From positions 1 through 32,088 of the forward strand of contig CAMBSB010000043.1 of the NCBI GenBank assembly GCA_945870155.1: a DNA stretch of 32,088 bases, given 5' to 3'. The notes under the pieces are model-generated. The model did not search any database. It had not been told where the DNA came from and worked only from the letters and a program-made list of their open reading frames with translations. The translations under genes and the position numbers were made by a program. This DNA is from Paludibacter jiangxiensis (GTDB lineage: Bacteria; Bacteroidota; Bacteroidia; Bacteroidales; Paludibacteraceae). Positions 9,293 through 18,659 of this stretch are shown piece after piece (the stretch's first letter is position 1; every line of letters starts with the position of its first letter).

Positions 9293-9339
9293 CAGCCTAA
9301 AAGGCTGAATTCTCATAACCGCAGGTCAACGACCTGTGG
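9293..9339. repeat. REP-like palindromic repeat pair
   Basis: Two adjacent stem-loops: cagcc/ggctg with loop taaaa at 9293-9307, and a 9-bp stem ccgcaggtc/gacctgtgg (one G-T pair) at 9319-9339. Similar paired palindromes are scattered between genes in Bacteroidota genomes (recollection, not searched). Together with the next hairpin it fills much of the 360-nt gap between the radical SAM and transporter genes, which has no supported gene. Confidence 0.55.
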
Positions 9340-9445
9340 AAAAGAAATAGAGTTCCTAGGCTACCTGAATTGAAAATCGACGTAGTCAAAGGCAGTATTT
9401 TGATAAGTACTACCTTACAGGCAGATCATTTCTTTGTATCTTAAT

Positions 9446-9475
9446 ACCATAGCTTACGTTTTACTAAGCTATGGT
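9446..9475. repeat. Perfect 11-bp inverted repeat
   Basis: Arms accatagctta (9446-9456) and taagctatggt (9465-9475) enclose an 8-nt loop, cgttttac. There is no T-run on either side, so it resembles an intergenic palindromic repeat more than a terminator. Confidence 0.6.
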
Positions 9476-9596
9476 TATGAAAATTAAATCCCATTCAGGA
9501 TTAATAAATATAAATGAGAGCTAATGAGTTAGTTGAAATGCAAATCAACTCCTGATTCGCATTATATACTAAAATCATCAAAACAAATTAAAATTT

Positions 9597-10505
9597 ATGT
9601 CAGAACACAAACACAATCATAACCATAACCACGATCATCATCATAGCGATATTGAAAACTTAAAAGTAGCATTTTTTCTAAATCTGCTATTTACAATTAT
9701 TGAAATTATTGGAGGTTTTTTCACAAACAGTATAGCCATACTTTCGGATGCGGTACATGACTTAGGAGACTCATTATCATTAGGTTTAGCGTGGTATTTT
9801 CAGCGAATTTCGAAGAAAAAAGCTGATACAAATTTTTCGTATGGATATAAACGATTTTCAATTTTAGGTGCTATAATCAATTCTATAGTATTAATTGTAG
9901 GAAGTATTTTTATTTTAAGCGAAGCTCTTCCACGTTTATTCCACCCGGAAGAAACTAATGCTAAAGGTATGTTTTTCTTAGCCATATTAGGTGTAATTGT
10001 TAATGGAGCCGCTGTTTTCAGGCTTAAAAAAGGGAATTCAATCAACGAAAAAGTGGTGTCGTTACATCTACTCGAAGATGTTTTGGGATGGTTGGCAATA
10101 TTAATTGGTTCGGTGGTTATGTACTTCTTTAATATTTCAATACTCGATCCAATAATGTCGATAGGAATAGCTTTGTTTGTAATTTTTAATGTTTATAAAA
10201 ACATTAGTGAAACAATGCGTATTATACTGCAAGGTATACCAAAAGAAATGGACATTACTCAAATTTCGACTAATCTATTGCAATTTGAGGAAATAAGTGA
10301 TTTACACGATTTACATTTATGGTCGGTAGATGGCAGTTATAATGTTTTAACAATACATATAGTTTTAAAAAACACACTGGATTTCGAAAATCTCAGTTTA
10401 CTAAAACTAAAAATCAGAAAAACACTCGAAACCATTGGTATTCAACATGTAACTATTGAATTTGAAACAAAGGATGAAAATTGCAATTTCATCGAATGTT
10501 GTTAA
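9597..10505 (+). CDS. Cation diffusion facilitator, zinc-type efflux transporter
   Basis: 302 aa. A His-rich cytosolic N-terminus (HKHNHNHNHDHHH, residues 4-16) is followed by about six transmembrane helices and a soluble C-terminal domain (about 210-302). The HxxxD pairs that coordinate metal in the membrane are visible in helix 2 (H54-D58 in SDAVHDLGD) and helix 5 (H157-D161 in HLLEDVLGW). This HD/HD set is typical of zinc-type members such as ZitB/CzcD. The C-terminal segment DLHLWSVDGSYNVLTIHIVL is the usual dimerising metal-sensing fold. The protein should export Zn(2+), perhaps also other divalent cations, from the cytoplasm in exchange for protons. It ends in CNFIECC, whose cysteines could add metal ligands. 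No metal regulator lies next to it. Confidence 0.93.
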   Translation: MSEHKHNHNHNHDHHHSDIENLKVAFFLNLLFTIIEIIGGFFTNSIAILSDAVHDLGDSLSLGLAWYFQRISKKKADTNFSYGYKRFSILGAIINSIVLIVGSIFILSEALPRLFHPEETNAKGMFFLAILGVIVNGAAVFRLKKGNSINEKVVSLHLLEDVLGWLAILIGSVVMYFFNISILDPIMSIGIALFVIFNVYKNISETMRIILQGIPKEMDITQISTNLLQFEEISDLHDLHLWSVDGSYNVLTIHIVLKNTLDFENLSLLKLKIRKTLETIGIQHVTIEFETKDENCNFIECC

Positions 10506-10920
10506 TGAAAAAATACAGCTTAGAAACTCACCTATAATGCATTAAAATAAATCTAAATAGAGTCTGCTGAGAAAGCATTATTGTACTGACAATTTGCTAT
10601 ATAAGACTTAAAATAAAGATTATCATGCAGACATTTCTACATTTTTAGTTTAAAACAATGCTCATAAAATTTGAATTTTTAATAGTTACCACTCCGATAG
10701 CTATCGGGGTGGTTAAATAGTTTTAAATTAGTTTTTCTGCAGCCACTAAATACGCTACGCTAAACTAGTGCGTTAATTTTATATTATCCAATCAATATAT
10801 TCATTTTTTTTCCAAAATCCAAGGTCTCCCTACTTACATCTATACATTCAGCGCATAATAAATCTCATAAATCAGATTTCAATTCTGTTTGATTTTGAAA
10901 TTAAAAAGTCTTTAAAATCA
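10506..10920. other. Intergenic region with one palindrome
   Basis: This AT-rich gap between the transporter and the convergent membrane-protein gene has no supported ORF. Its only clear structure is the palindrome at 10688-10713, described separately. Nothing else is recognised. Confidence 0.5.
10688..10713. repeat. CCGATAGCTATCGG palindrome (REP-like)
   Basis: Arms of 13 bp (accactccgatag and ctatcggggtggt, one G-T pair) meet without a loop. The core ccgatagctatcgg is a perfect 14-bp palindrome of a type I recall as recurrent between genes in Bacteroidota. It lies in the gap between two convergent genes. Confidence 0.6.
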
Positions 10921-10952
10921 ACAAAAGCTTCATTTTTGGATGAAGTTTTTGT
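10921..10952. terminator. Probable bidirectional terminator
   Basis: A 13-bp stem (10921-10933 with 10940-10952, one G-T pair) and a 6-nt loop, with A-rich left and T-rich right arms. It lies 36 nt past the stop of the minus-strand gene ending at 10989 and more than 400 nt past the transporter stop, so it mainly suits the minus-strand gene. Confidence 0.6.
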
Positions 10953-10988
10953 TTTTGAATTCATAAATATCTCACTTTATATTTACAT

Positions 10989-11663
10989 CTATGCTATTTT
11001 ATCTGACTGCAAATTATCTATTAAATCCTCTTTTACTTCTTCATTTGTATCATGCTCTTCAAGCACTTCTACTATTGGCTCAAGTTCTTTTTGAACAATA
11101 ACTTTTTCATTATTTTCAAAGAAAAATCTTTCAACAGGCGTAGTTATCCAGGTTAAGCCAAAGAAATAAAGCAGTACCAAAAATACCCATTGCAAATAAA
11201 ACATACCATTATTGAATGGAATAAATTGTCCATATTCAAAGTTACCTACAATAGGAATAAATTGATATAAAATATCGATTAGGTATTGACCATTAACTCC
11301 CAAATATACTAAACCAGGATTGCGAAAGGTAGAAGAAAAAAAGAATCCATTATCATATTCAATATTTAAAAAAAATATAATATGAAAAATTAAAGTTTGA
11401 ATTATCAAAAAGGAATACTTAGCTAAATTTTTATTTTTTAGAAACTGATATGCCAAAGCATAACAAATAATAAAAATAAGTGATTGAATAAGTAAAGGTT
11501 TTACGAACTCTGTCATTATATTGTTTAAGAAACTATATTCAGCCTCATTTATTAATTTGCTTAACCACAAACCAAATAAATTAAGGATAGCATTAAGTAT
11601 TGACCAAACTAATATAAACTTTGTGATATTTTTTACGTCCTTTATTGTGAATTGATTAGTCAT
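10989..11663 (-). CDS. Integral membrane protein of unknown function
   Basis: 224 aa, not recognised. It has four clear hydrophobic segments (about residues 14-36, 55-76, 83-100 and 155-172) and a possible fifth around 125-140. There is no signal peptide with a cleavage site. The C-terminal tail from about residue 180 is soluble and acidic (LEPIVEVLEEHDTNEEVKED). Between helices 3 and 4 lies an aromatic/glycine loop (RNPGLVYLGVNGQYL) that probably faces the periplasm. It is a single-gene unit with its own promoter-like box and terminator. No enzyme motif is visible. Confidence 0.75.
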   Translation of the reverse strand: MTNQFTIKDVKNITKFILVWSILNAILNLFGLWLSKLINEAEYSFLNNIMTEFVKPLLIQSLIFIICYALAYQFLKNKNLAKYSFLIIQTLIFHIIFFLNIEYDNGFFFSSTFRNPGLVYLGVNGQYLIDILYQFIPIVGNFEYGQFIPFNNGMFYLQWVFLVLLYFFGLTWITTPVERFFFENNEKVIVQKELEPIVEVLEEHDTNEEVKEDLIDNLQSDKIA

Positions 11664-11709
11664 TTTTAAATGAATTTTACTAGAGTTGTTTTGTTTTTTA
11701 AAACTTGTG

Positions 11710-11717
11710 CAAAAGTA
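11710..11717 (-). promoter_or_regulatory. -7 box upstream of the membrane protein gene
   Basis: On the minus strand this reads TACTTTTG, an exact TAnnTTTG match. It would start transcription near 11704, about 40 nt before the ATG at 11663. No convincing -33 element is visible. Confidence 0.4.
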
Positions 11718-11757
11718 ATAATTTCAAAGCGATTTCCATTCATTCATTTGAATATCT

Positions 11758-11801
11758 TAGTAAATCTATAGAATAAAGTAGTAAATCTATAGAATAAAGT
11801 A
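11758..11801. repeat. Tandem 21-bp direct repeat, about 2.1 copies
   Basis: A 21-nt unit containing taaatctatagaataaa is repeated head to tail without mismatch at 11761-11781 and 11782-11801, with three further matching bases to the left. It sits between the membrane-protein promoter and the terminator of the giant gene. Confidence 0.8.
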
Positions 11802-11823
11802 TCGCAATTTAAATTTAGTACTT

Positions 11824-11858
11824 AAAAAAAACAGCCTCGATTTTTCCGAGGCTGTTTT
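11824..11858 (-). terminator. Intrinsic terminator of the giant surface-protein gene
   Basis: Stem cagcctcg/cgaggctg (11832-11839 with 11847-11854), 7-nt loop, flanked by eight A on the left and four T on the right. Read on the minus strand, a GC-rich stem is followed by eight U, 22 nt after the stop of the 2172-aa gene. It shows that the gene's 3' end is natural rather than truncated. Confidence 0.9.
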
Positions 11859-11880
11859 CATTCATAAAAAATCTGTGTGT

Positions 11881-14800
11881 TTACTTAATTATTGGTGTTA
11901 CATTTTTATTCGACACCAAACATGATCTTGTTGAAGGTATACAGGTTAAATATAAAGTAGCTTCATCACAAGCAACTGGACTACCAACATCACATTTATT
12001 GTAAATAACACGTTGAGTACCTATGAAACTTGCCAAAGGAACAAATGTATATGTACCATTAGAATTTAATGTTATTGCTCCTACACCAGAAATTGTATAT
12101 GCACTTCCAATTGTAATTCCAGTACCGTTTACAGTAGCACTACTTACACTTTGTGTATGTCCTTCCGGATCAAAGTCATTAGTTAAAACATTGCCTGTCA
12201 TAGTAATTCCTTGAGCCTTAACATTAGCATCATCGTTTGCAAAAGTTGTATTTCCATTGTTTGGCAATACATTGATACTTAATACTGCCGAATCTGAAGC
12301 TCCATTACCATCACTTATAGTATAACTTACATCATTTATTGTTCCTGTAAAGCCGCTTGTAGGTACAAATGTATATGTTCCATTTGAATTTAATGTTAAT
12401 GAACCTGCATTGGTAACTGCTACACCACCCAAATTCACTCCAGCCACTACTTTAGCTGTTCCAAAAGTAAATGCTGAACCACCAATACTTGCAGCAGTGA
12501 TAGTCAATGTATTACCATCAGGATCACTATCGTTGTTTAGTACTGTAGAACCTGTAATTGAAACGTTCACCTCTGTTGAGTTCACATCGTTTTGGGCTAC
12601 CGGAGGATTATTTCCTCCTGTTTTCTTTGGCAATACTTCTATTGATAAAATTGCATTATCTGTTGAACTACCTAATCCTGCACCTACATAGGTAATAGGA
12701 TTAATCGTTCCGGTAAATCCAGTTGCAGGAGTAAAGGTATAAGTTCCATTACTATTAATTGTAATTGATCCTGCATTTGTTACAGTTGTTCCTGCATCAT
12801 TAATACCCGACACTGTAGTTGCAGTTGCCAAAGGAATGTTAGTTCCACCAATAGTTGCAGATGAAATACTTGTTACGCCTTCATCATTTGTCATCAATTG
12901 TCCTGTTGTAGCTGTATTCAATGGTGTTTGATTAATGTCATTTTCTGCAATAATTGTATTTGGCAAACAAGTAAGATACAAGGTAGCTTGATCACATGTT
13001 TGAGGAGTTCCATTATCACATTTGGTATATGGCACTAAAACTGTCCCTGTAAATGCTGCTAAAGGCACAAAGGTATAAGCTCCGGTTGATGTAATAGTTA
13101 ATGTACCTACGCTTGGAATAGCTGTAGCAGTTCCTACTGGCACATTTGTTCCATTAGCAGTTACTGTAGTTACCGTTTGTGTATTTCCTTCAGGATCGGT
13201 ATCATTAGTCAATATATTACCAGTCATGGTTGTACCTCGTGGTTTAGCATTGGCATCATCGTTGGCAAAAGTTGTATTGCCATTATTTGGTAACACATTA
13301 ATGTTTAGAATAGCTGTGTCTGTTCCACCATTTCCATCGCTTATGGTATAAGTAATATCATTCACTGATCCACTAAATCCAGTAGCCGGAGTGAAAGTAA
13401 ATGTACCATTTGAATTTAAAACAATTGACCCTGCATTTGTAACCGCTGCACCTCCTGTATTTATACCTGAAACTATGGTTGAAGTTCCTATAGTTATTCC
13501 ACCACCCGGATAAGTAGCACTTGTAACAGTCAATGTATTTCCATCAGGATCACTATCATTAGGAATTACTGAAGAACTAACAGCAATACCGGATTCTGTT
13601 GATGCCACATCATTTTGAGCTACTGGTGGATTATTACCAATATAGATATTTGGAATAACTTCAATTGATAGAATCGCATCGTCTGTTGCTCCAAATACGC
13701 GTGGAGCCAATTGTGGACTTGCACCTATATAAATAATTGGATTGATTGTACCAACAAATCCGAAAGCCGGTATAAAAGTATATGTTCCATCGCTATTGAT
13801 TGTAATTGTACCTGCGTTGCTTACAGCATTTCCAGCATCGTTTATTCCTGACACTGTAGTTGCTGTTGCCAATGGTATATTAATACCTCCAATGGTTGCC
13901 GAAATGACACTTGTTACACCTTCGTCATTGGTCATCAACTGACCGGATACATTTGTATTCATTGGAGTTTGATTAATGTCATTTTCTGCAAATATAGCAC
14001 GAGTTAGAGACGTTAAATATAAGGTAGCTTCGTCACATGCTTGCGGTGTTCCATTATCACATTTGGTATAAATTACAGGTATTGTTCCTAAGAAATTTGT
14101 TAAAGGAATAAACGTATATGTCCCGTTAGCATTAATAGTTAATGAGCCAATTCCTGAAAATCCATTTTCAATTCCAATTGTTACATTTGTTCCATTATAA
14201 CTTGCACTTGTTACTGTTTGTGTATTTCCTTCGGGATCAGTATCGTTAGTTAAAATATTGCCAGTCATGTTTAATCCTTGAATCCCAGAATTGGCATCAT
14301 CATTGGCAAAAGTAGTATTGCCATTGTTTGGTAACACATTGATTTTTAGAATTGCTGTATCTGTTCCACCATTTCCATCGCTTATGGTATATGTAATATC
14401 ATTGATAGTTCCTGTAAAGCCTGTAGCGGGTGTAAATGTATAAGTACCATTTGAATTTAATGTAATTGTTCCTGCATTTATAACTTCACTGCCAGCTGAA
14501 TTCATTCCTCTTACAGTGCTTGCTGTACCAATGGTAATTGTAGAACCACCTGCTATACTTGCATCCGTAACAGTTAATGTATTTCCATCTGGATCACTAT
14601 CATTAGGCATTACCGATGAACTAACTGCAATATTTACGTCTGTTGATGCAACATCGTTTTGTGCAACCGGTGGATTGTTACCCGGATTTACTTTTGGTAA
14701 AACTTCTATAGAAAGTATTGCATTATCGGTTGCACCATTAGCACCAGTACCAACATAAGTTATTGGATTAATTGTACCTATAAAACCTAAAGCTGGTGTA

Positions 14801-17800
14801 AAGGTATATGTTCCATTACTGTTTATTGTTATTGTACCGGCATTAGCAACAGCTGTACCTGAATCGTCAATACCAGATACTGTAGTTGCAGTTGCCAAAG
14901 GAATGTTCGTTACACCAATATTGGCAGATGAAATACTAGTTACACCTTCGTCATTAGTCATCAATTGACCCGATACAGTCGTATTCATTGGAACCTGATT
15001 AATATCATTTTCAGCAATAATTGTACGTGGTAAACAAGTAAGATACAAGGTTGCTTGGTCACATATTTGAGGTGAACCATTATCACATTTAGTATAAATA
15101 AATGGTGCAGTTCCTGTAAAACTGGCTAAAGGCACAAAATTATAAGATCCATCTAAGTTAACGGTTAAAGTTCCTACACTTGGTATAGCTGTGGCTGTTC
15201 CTACGGGCACATTCGTTCCATTGGCAGAAACCGCAGTTACAGTTTGTGTATTTCCTTCTGGATCAGTATCATTGGTCAATATATTACCGGTCATAGTTGT
15301 TCCCTGAGGTTTAGCATTGGCATCATCGTTGGCAAAAGTTGAATTACCATTGTTTGGCAATACATTGATATTTAAAATGGCAGTATCTGTTCCTCCATTT
15401 CCATCACTTAAAGTATAAGTAATATCATTAATTTTACCAATAAACCCGGTGGTTGGAGTAAAAGTATAAGTACCATTAGAGTTTAACAACAAAGAACCGG
15501 CATTTGTAACAGCTGTACCTGAAGCATTGATACCAGAAACTACAGTGGCAGTTCCTATAGTAATGCCTCCACCAGGATATAAAGCGCTTGCTACAGTTAA
15601 AGTATTTCCATCAGGATCACTGTCGTTTGTCAATACTGATGAACTTACAGCTATATTAATTTCTGTTGAAGTTACATCGTTTTGCGCTACAGGTGGATTA
15701 TTTCCCGGAACTACTTTAGGCATTACTTCTATCGACAATATTGCATTATCTGTAGCACCTCCTGTGCCTAAACCAACATAAGTGATTGGGTTGATGGTAC
15801 CTGTAAAACCTGTTGCAGGAGTAAAGGTGTACGTTCCATTACTATTAATTATTATCGATCCAGCATTTGTTACTGCAGTACCGGAATCATCAACGCCTGA
15901 TACTGTGGTTGCAGTTGCTAATGGAATGTTAGTTCCTCCAATATTGGCAGATGAAATACTATTTACACCTTCGTCATTGGTCATCAACTGACCTGCTACC
16001 GGGGTATTTATTAATGCTTGATTTATATCATTCTCAGCAATCGGTCCTACACATACTATTGGAAGGTTAGTCATATTTGTAATACAAAAACCTCCATTAT
16101 CAGCAGTTACAGTTATTGAATTATTTCCAATACTCAAATTAGATGCATTAATTGTAAGAACTAAATTAGCTCCTGTACCAACACCACTAGCAACCAATAC
16201 AGCACCTATATAAGCTTTGTATGTAACTCCACTTTGAGCTGAATTTATTGTTATAGTTCCATTATTGCCTTGACTTACAGTGCTTCCTGTTATGGTTAAT
16301 GTACTTACTGGAATTGCATAAACAGTTGTTGCAATTGTTTTGATATTATTACAACCAACACCAGATGGAAGTGCATCACATTCATTATTTGGATCGGATG
16401 GAATACCATTGTCCGGGTTAGTAGCATCCGGATCAGATACATTCGTTGCTCTAAGCATAGCCGACTGAGCAGTTACAGAGCCTCCTGTAGTGCCAGTAAC
16501 AGTTGCATTTATTGTATATGTAATTGTACTTCCATTGTTTAAATCAACATTTGCAATATAAGTTGAACCGGGAGTTGATGTTGAAGTTGAATTACCAGTA
16601 CCAGTAATTACTCTGGTAACACTATTTATTGTTACTCTTGCTGGAACTGTGAAAATAAATTTAGCACCGCTAGCATTGTCTGGACCATTATTCTTAACTA
16701 CTGTAGTATATGTTATATTACTACCTGCACAAAGTGACGCATTAGACTGTGTTAAGCTAACTGTTTCCAAGTTAGTTTCTTTTCTTACTATAGTTTTAGT
16801 TAATTCTGCAGTAGCTCCAATTTGGTAAGTCCAGCTATCAATAAATTTCACATCTCCAAAGTTATTTGTCCATGCATGAGCTCCAGCACTACTATTAGTA
16901 CCAGTTAAACTTGTAGTGCCACCAACTGTAGAATCATCCCAATAAACTATATAATCAGTAGGTAATGGTGCTGTTCTTTGTAAAATTATTCCATTATTAT
17001 TGTTTTCGGCATCTGAAATTGGAAAGTGAACTTCACCATACAAAAGGCTTACTTTCACTTTAATTGTGTTATTATTAGCAATCAGCACTCCATTAGCATT
17101 TTTACCATCCCAATATACACTATTTAAACCGGATATTGCACCACCGGTTAGGGTTACATCTACTGCATTGGTGTATGAGCCATTATTATCAGCATCTATC
17201 TTAATTTCATAGTTACTATTAACATTTGAATTAAATTTTATATATCCACCAGCTAGACCACCGGTACCTAGAAATGAAGCTCCTTCCATTCCAACAATGT
17301 CAAGATTAGAAATTGATATTGTAGGTGGTACCACATTGTAAAGCCAACGGTTTAGAACCCCACCATTATAATAATTTGCGTCAGCTGGCATATCATTATT
17401 TGGAGTATTATAAAAAAGGAGATGAGTAACATCGTTATCTGTATCTAAAGTAGTTGGATCATGAAATTCAAAAGATGGATTTGTATGATCCGGATAATTT
17501 ACTACATCCTCGTTTGATGCACTTTTATAAATTGGTTGATTTGTATTATAAACTTTCAACCCTTTGTTGTTAGCAAAAAAAGCATAAACCCATGGTGCTA
17601 AACCATTTCCACTATATTTATATTGAAATCCATCATTGGTAAGAACATATAAATTTCCATTAAATTGTTGGCCTGTTCTACCCAAAGATGCTGTAAAAAC
17701 ATTCATAAATACCCTGCCATTTTTAACACTCGTACCACTTGCAACAGTAATATCCCAAGCTAAAATCATAGGAGTATCTCTTGACTGGTCAGAAGAACCC

Positions 17801-18399
17801 CAATTGTCATTACCTACTAAATTATGTGTGGCATTGTCTGCATTATTTAAATCTGCATCCATATTCGAAGATAAAAATTCAATTGTCCAAATTCCTTCAG
17901 TTGTTGCAGTAACACTTCTAGAAATTGCATTATAACCACCTGAAGCCAATGCTGATGGACCGGCTAACTCTTGACTTCTATTCGCGATTTGTCCAGTTGA
18001 TGAACCTGAATATGTTTGGACATTACCAATAGGATTTGTTACTCTAATACTTCCACTTCTATTCATGGCACTTGAGCCAATATAAATTACTTCTCCAGCC
18101 TTAGCATAAGCATACATTTTTCCGGTATTAATAATACCACAATAATTTACTGACGCGTTGTTAGCACTTGTAAGAAATGCTCTATATCCTGTAGCTCCAG
18201 CTGGAAATAAATTTTTACTTCCTTCGGCTGAAACCTTGAGACTCCCTATTAAAAAAACTGTTAAGATTGAACAAAAAACAATATTTCGTTCAAAAACATT
18301 CAATTTCAAAATGAAATTTACCATTCCTTTAAATGGAGATCTAAAAATATTTACACTTTTGAAAATGTGCAATATTGAAGATGCTAAATTTAATTTCAT
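11881..18399 (-). CDS. Giant secreted repeat protein (DUF11-like plus cadherin-like repeats)
   Basis: 2172 aa. The start at 18399 gives a long N-region before the export signal (hydrophobic VFCSILTVFLIGSLKVSA, ending near residue 58); ATG codons further in could also serve. Residues about 60-530 form a unique ectodomain with Asp-rich stretches. About 545-690 is DUF11-like (TYTTVVKNNGPDNASGAKF) and ends in an Asp/Asn/Pro-rich SDPDATNPDNGIPSDPN segment. About 690-787 is an Ig-like linker. From 788 to about 2150 twelve cadherin/VCBS-like domains occur as A-B-C repeated four times. B has NDSDPDGNTL and SDGNGGTDTA acidic loops likely to bind calcium. C has a KCDNG...CD...YLTC cysteine set. No C-terminal sorting domain is seen; it ends SCLVSNKNVTPIIK just before a terminator. 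Probably a surface adhesin or structural fibre; ligand unknown. Confidence 0.88.
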   Translation of the reverse strand: MKLNLASSILHIFKSVNIFRSPFKGMVNFILKLNVFERNIVFCSILTVFLIGSLKVSAEGSKNLFPAGATGYRAFLTSANNASVNYCGIINTGKMYAYAKAGEVIYIGSSAMNRSGSIRVTNPIGNVQTYSGSSTGQIANRSQELAGPSALASGGYNAISRSVTATTEGIWTIEFLSSNMDADLNNADNATHNLVGNDNWGSSDQSRDTPMILAWDITVASGTSVKNGRVFMNVFTASLGRTGQQFNGNLYVLTNDGFQYKYSGNGLAPWVYAFFANNKGLKVYNTNQPIYKSASNEDVVNYPDHTNPSFEFHDPTTLDTDNDVTHLLFYNTPNNDMPADANYYNGGVLNRWLYNVVPPTISISNLDIVGMEGASFLGTGGLAGGYIKFNSNVNSNYEIKIDADNNGSYTNAVDVTLTGGAISGLNSVYWDGKNANGVLIANNNTIKVKVSLLYGEVHFPISDAENNNNGIILQRTAPLPTDYIVYWDDSTVGGTTSLTGTNSSAGAHAWTNNFGDVKFIDSWTYQIGATAELTKTIVRKETNLETVSLTQSNASLCAGSNITYTTVVKNNGPDNASGAKFIFTVPARVTINSVTRVITGTGNSTSTSTPGSTYIANVDLNNGSTITYTINATVTGTTGGSVTAQSAMLRATNVSDPDATNPDNGIPSDPNNECDALPSGVGCNNIKTIATTVYAIPVSTLTITGSTVSQGNNGTITINSAQSGVTYKAYIGAVLVASGVGTGANLVLTINASNLSIGNNSITVTADNGGFCITNMTNLPIVCVGPIAENDINQALINTPVAGQLMTNDEGVNSISSANIGGTNIPLATATTVSGVDDSGTAVTNAGSIIINSNGTYTFTPATGFTGTINPITYVGLGTGGATDNAILSIEVMPKVVPGNNPPVAQNDVTSTEINIAVSSSVLTNDSDPDGNTLTVASALYPGGGITIGTATVVSGINASGTAVTNAGSLLLNSNGTYTFTPTTGFIGKINDITYTLSDGNGGTDTAILNINVLPNNGNSTFANDDANAKPQGTTMTGNILTNDTDPEGNTQTVTAVSANGTNVPVGTATAIPSVGTLTVNLDGSYNFVPLASFTGTAPFIYTKCDNGSPQICDQATLYLTCLPRTIIAENDINQVPMNTTVSGQLMTNDEGVTSISSANIGVTNIPLATATTVSGIDDSGTAVANAGTITINSNGTYTFTPALGFIGTINPITYVGTGANGATDNAILSIEVLPKVNPGNNPPVAQNDVASTDVNIAVSSSVMPNDSDPDGNTLTVTDASIAGGSTITIGTASTVRGMNSAGSEVINAGTITLNSNGTYTFTPATGFTGTINDITYTISDGNGGTDTAILKINVLPNNGNTTFANDDANSGIQGLNMTGNILTNDTDPEGNTQTVTSASYNGTNVTIGIENGFSGIGSLTINANGTYTFIPLTNFLGTIPVIYTKCDNGTPQACDEATLYLTSLTRAIFAENDINQTPMNTNVSGQLMTNDEGVTSVISATIGGINIPLATATTVSGINDAGNAVSNAGTITINSDGTYTFIPAFGFVGTINPIIYIGASPQLAPRVFGATDDAILSIEVIPNIYIGNNPPVAQNDVASTESGIAVSSSVIPNDSDPDGNTLTVTSATYPGGGITIGTSTIVSGINTGGAAVTNAGSIVLNSNGTFTFTPATGFSGSVNDITYTISDGNGGTDTAILNINVLPNNGNTTFANDDANAKPRGTTMTGNILTNDTDPEGNTQTVTTVTANGTNVPVGTATAIPSVGTLTITSTGAYTFVPLAAFTGTVLVPYTKCDNGTPQTCDQATLYLTCLPNTIIAENDINQTPLNTATTGQLMTNDEGVTSISSATIGGTNIPLATATTVSGINDAGTTVTNAGSITINSNGTYTFTPATGFTGTINPITYVGAGLGSSTDNAILSIEVLPKKTGGNNPPVAQNDVNSTEVNVSITGSTVLNNDSDPDGNTLTITAASIGGSAFTFGTAKVVAGVNLGGVAVTNAGSLTLNSNGTYTFVPTSGFTGTINDVSYTISDGNGASDSAVLSINVLPNNGNTTFANDDANVKAQGITMTGNVLTNDFDPEGHTQSVSSATVNGTGITIGSAYTISGVGAITLNSNGTYTFVPLASFIGTQRVIYNKCDVGSPVACDEATLYLTCIPSTRSCLVSNKNVTPIIK
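11925..16038 (-). repeat. Four higher-order repeats of about 1.03 kb within the giant gene
   Basis: The A-domain signature AENDIN starts at 16038, 15015, 13989 and 12948, giving periods of 1023, 1026 and 1041 nt and a last unit of about 1020 nt. Each unit encodes domains A (about 114 aa), B (about 117) and C (about 110). The copies are strongly alike in protein but differ at many silent positions: AENDIN uses three different codon sets across the four copies. Unit 3 has an insertion of about five residues in domain A. Confidence 0.9.
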
Positions 18400-18659
18400 A
18401 TAATGTATTTTTTATGTGAATAAGAATTTATAAAGAAAACACAATGTCTAAATCTTCCAGCGTATTTTTAGTCAAAATTAATTTAATATAAGTTTTAAAT
18501 AACAACGAACTTATTGCTAATAAAGCTGAAAAGTCAATTATCAAAATTACATATAAAATAATTCATGTATTTGGAATTCAAGCAGAAAATAATAAAAACA
18601 TTTATTTCATGGATTTTAATTTCGCTAATTTAAAGCTACATCTTAAATCTCAAAATTAA

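Noticed and set aside
9237-9596. A RiPP precursor peptide next to the radical SAM gene
   Set aside because: No short frame with a leader-core pattern is visible; the gap is occupied by palindromic repeats.
11664-11880. A possible missing sorting domain of the giant protein in another frame after its stop
   Set aside because: The terminator begins 22 nt after the stop, and no frame here encodes a sorting-domain motif, so a simple frameshift does not explain its absence.
11925-16038. Regularly spaced repeats that could suggest a CRISPR array or a recent DNA amplification
   Set aside because: The repeats are about 1 kb long, in frame and protein-coding, with many silent differences; they are domain repeats within one gene.
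12023-18403. Several open frames of 60-100 codons on the plus strand inside the giant gene
   Set aside because: They recur at equivalent positions of each repeat and are antisense by-products of a repetitive, biased coding sequence, with no start signals or recognisable products.
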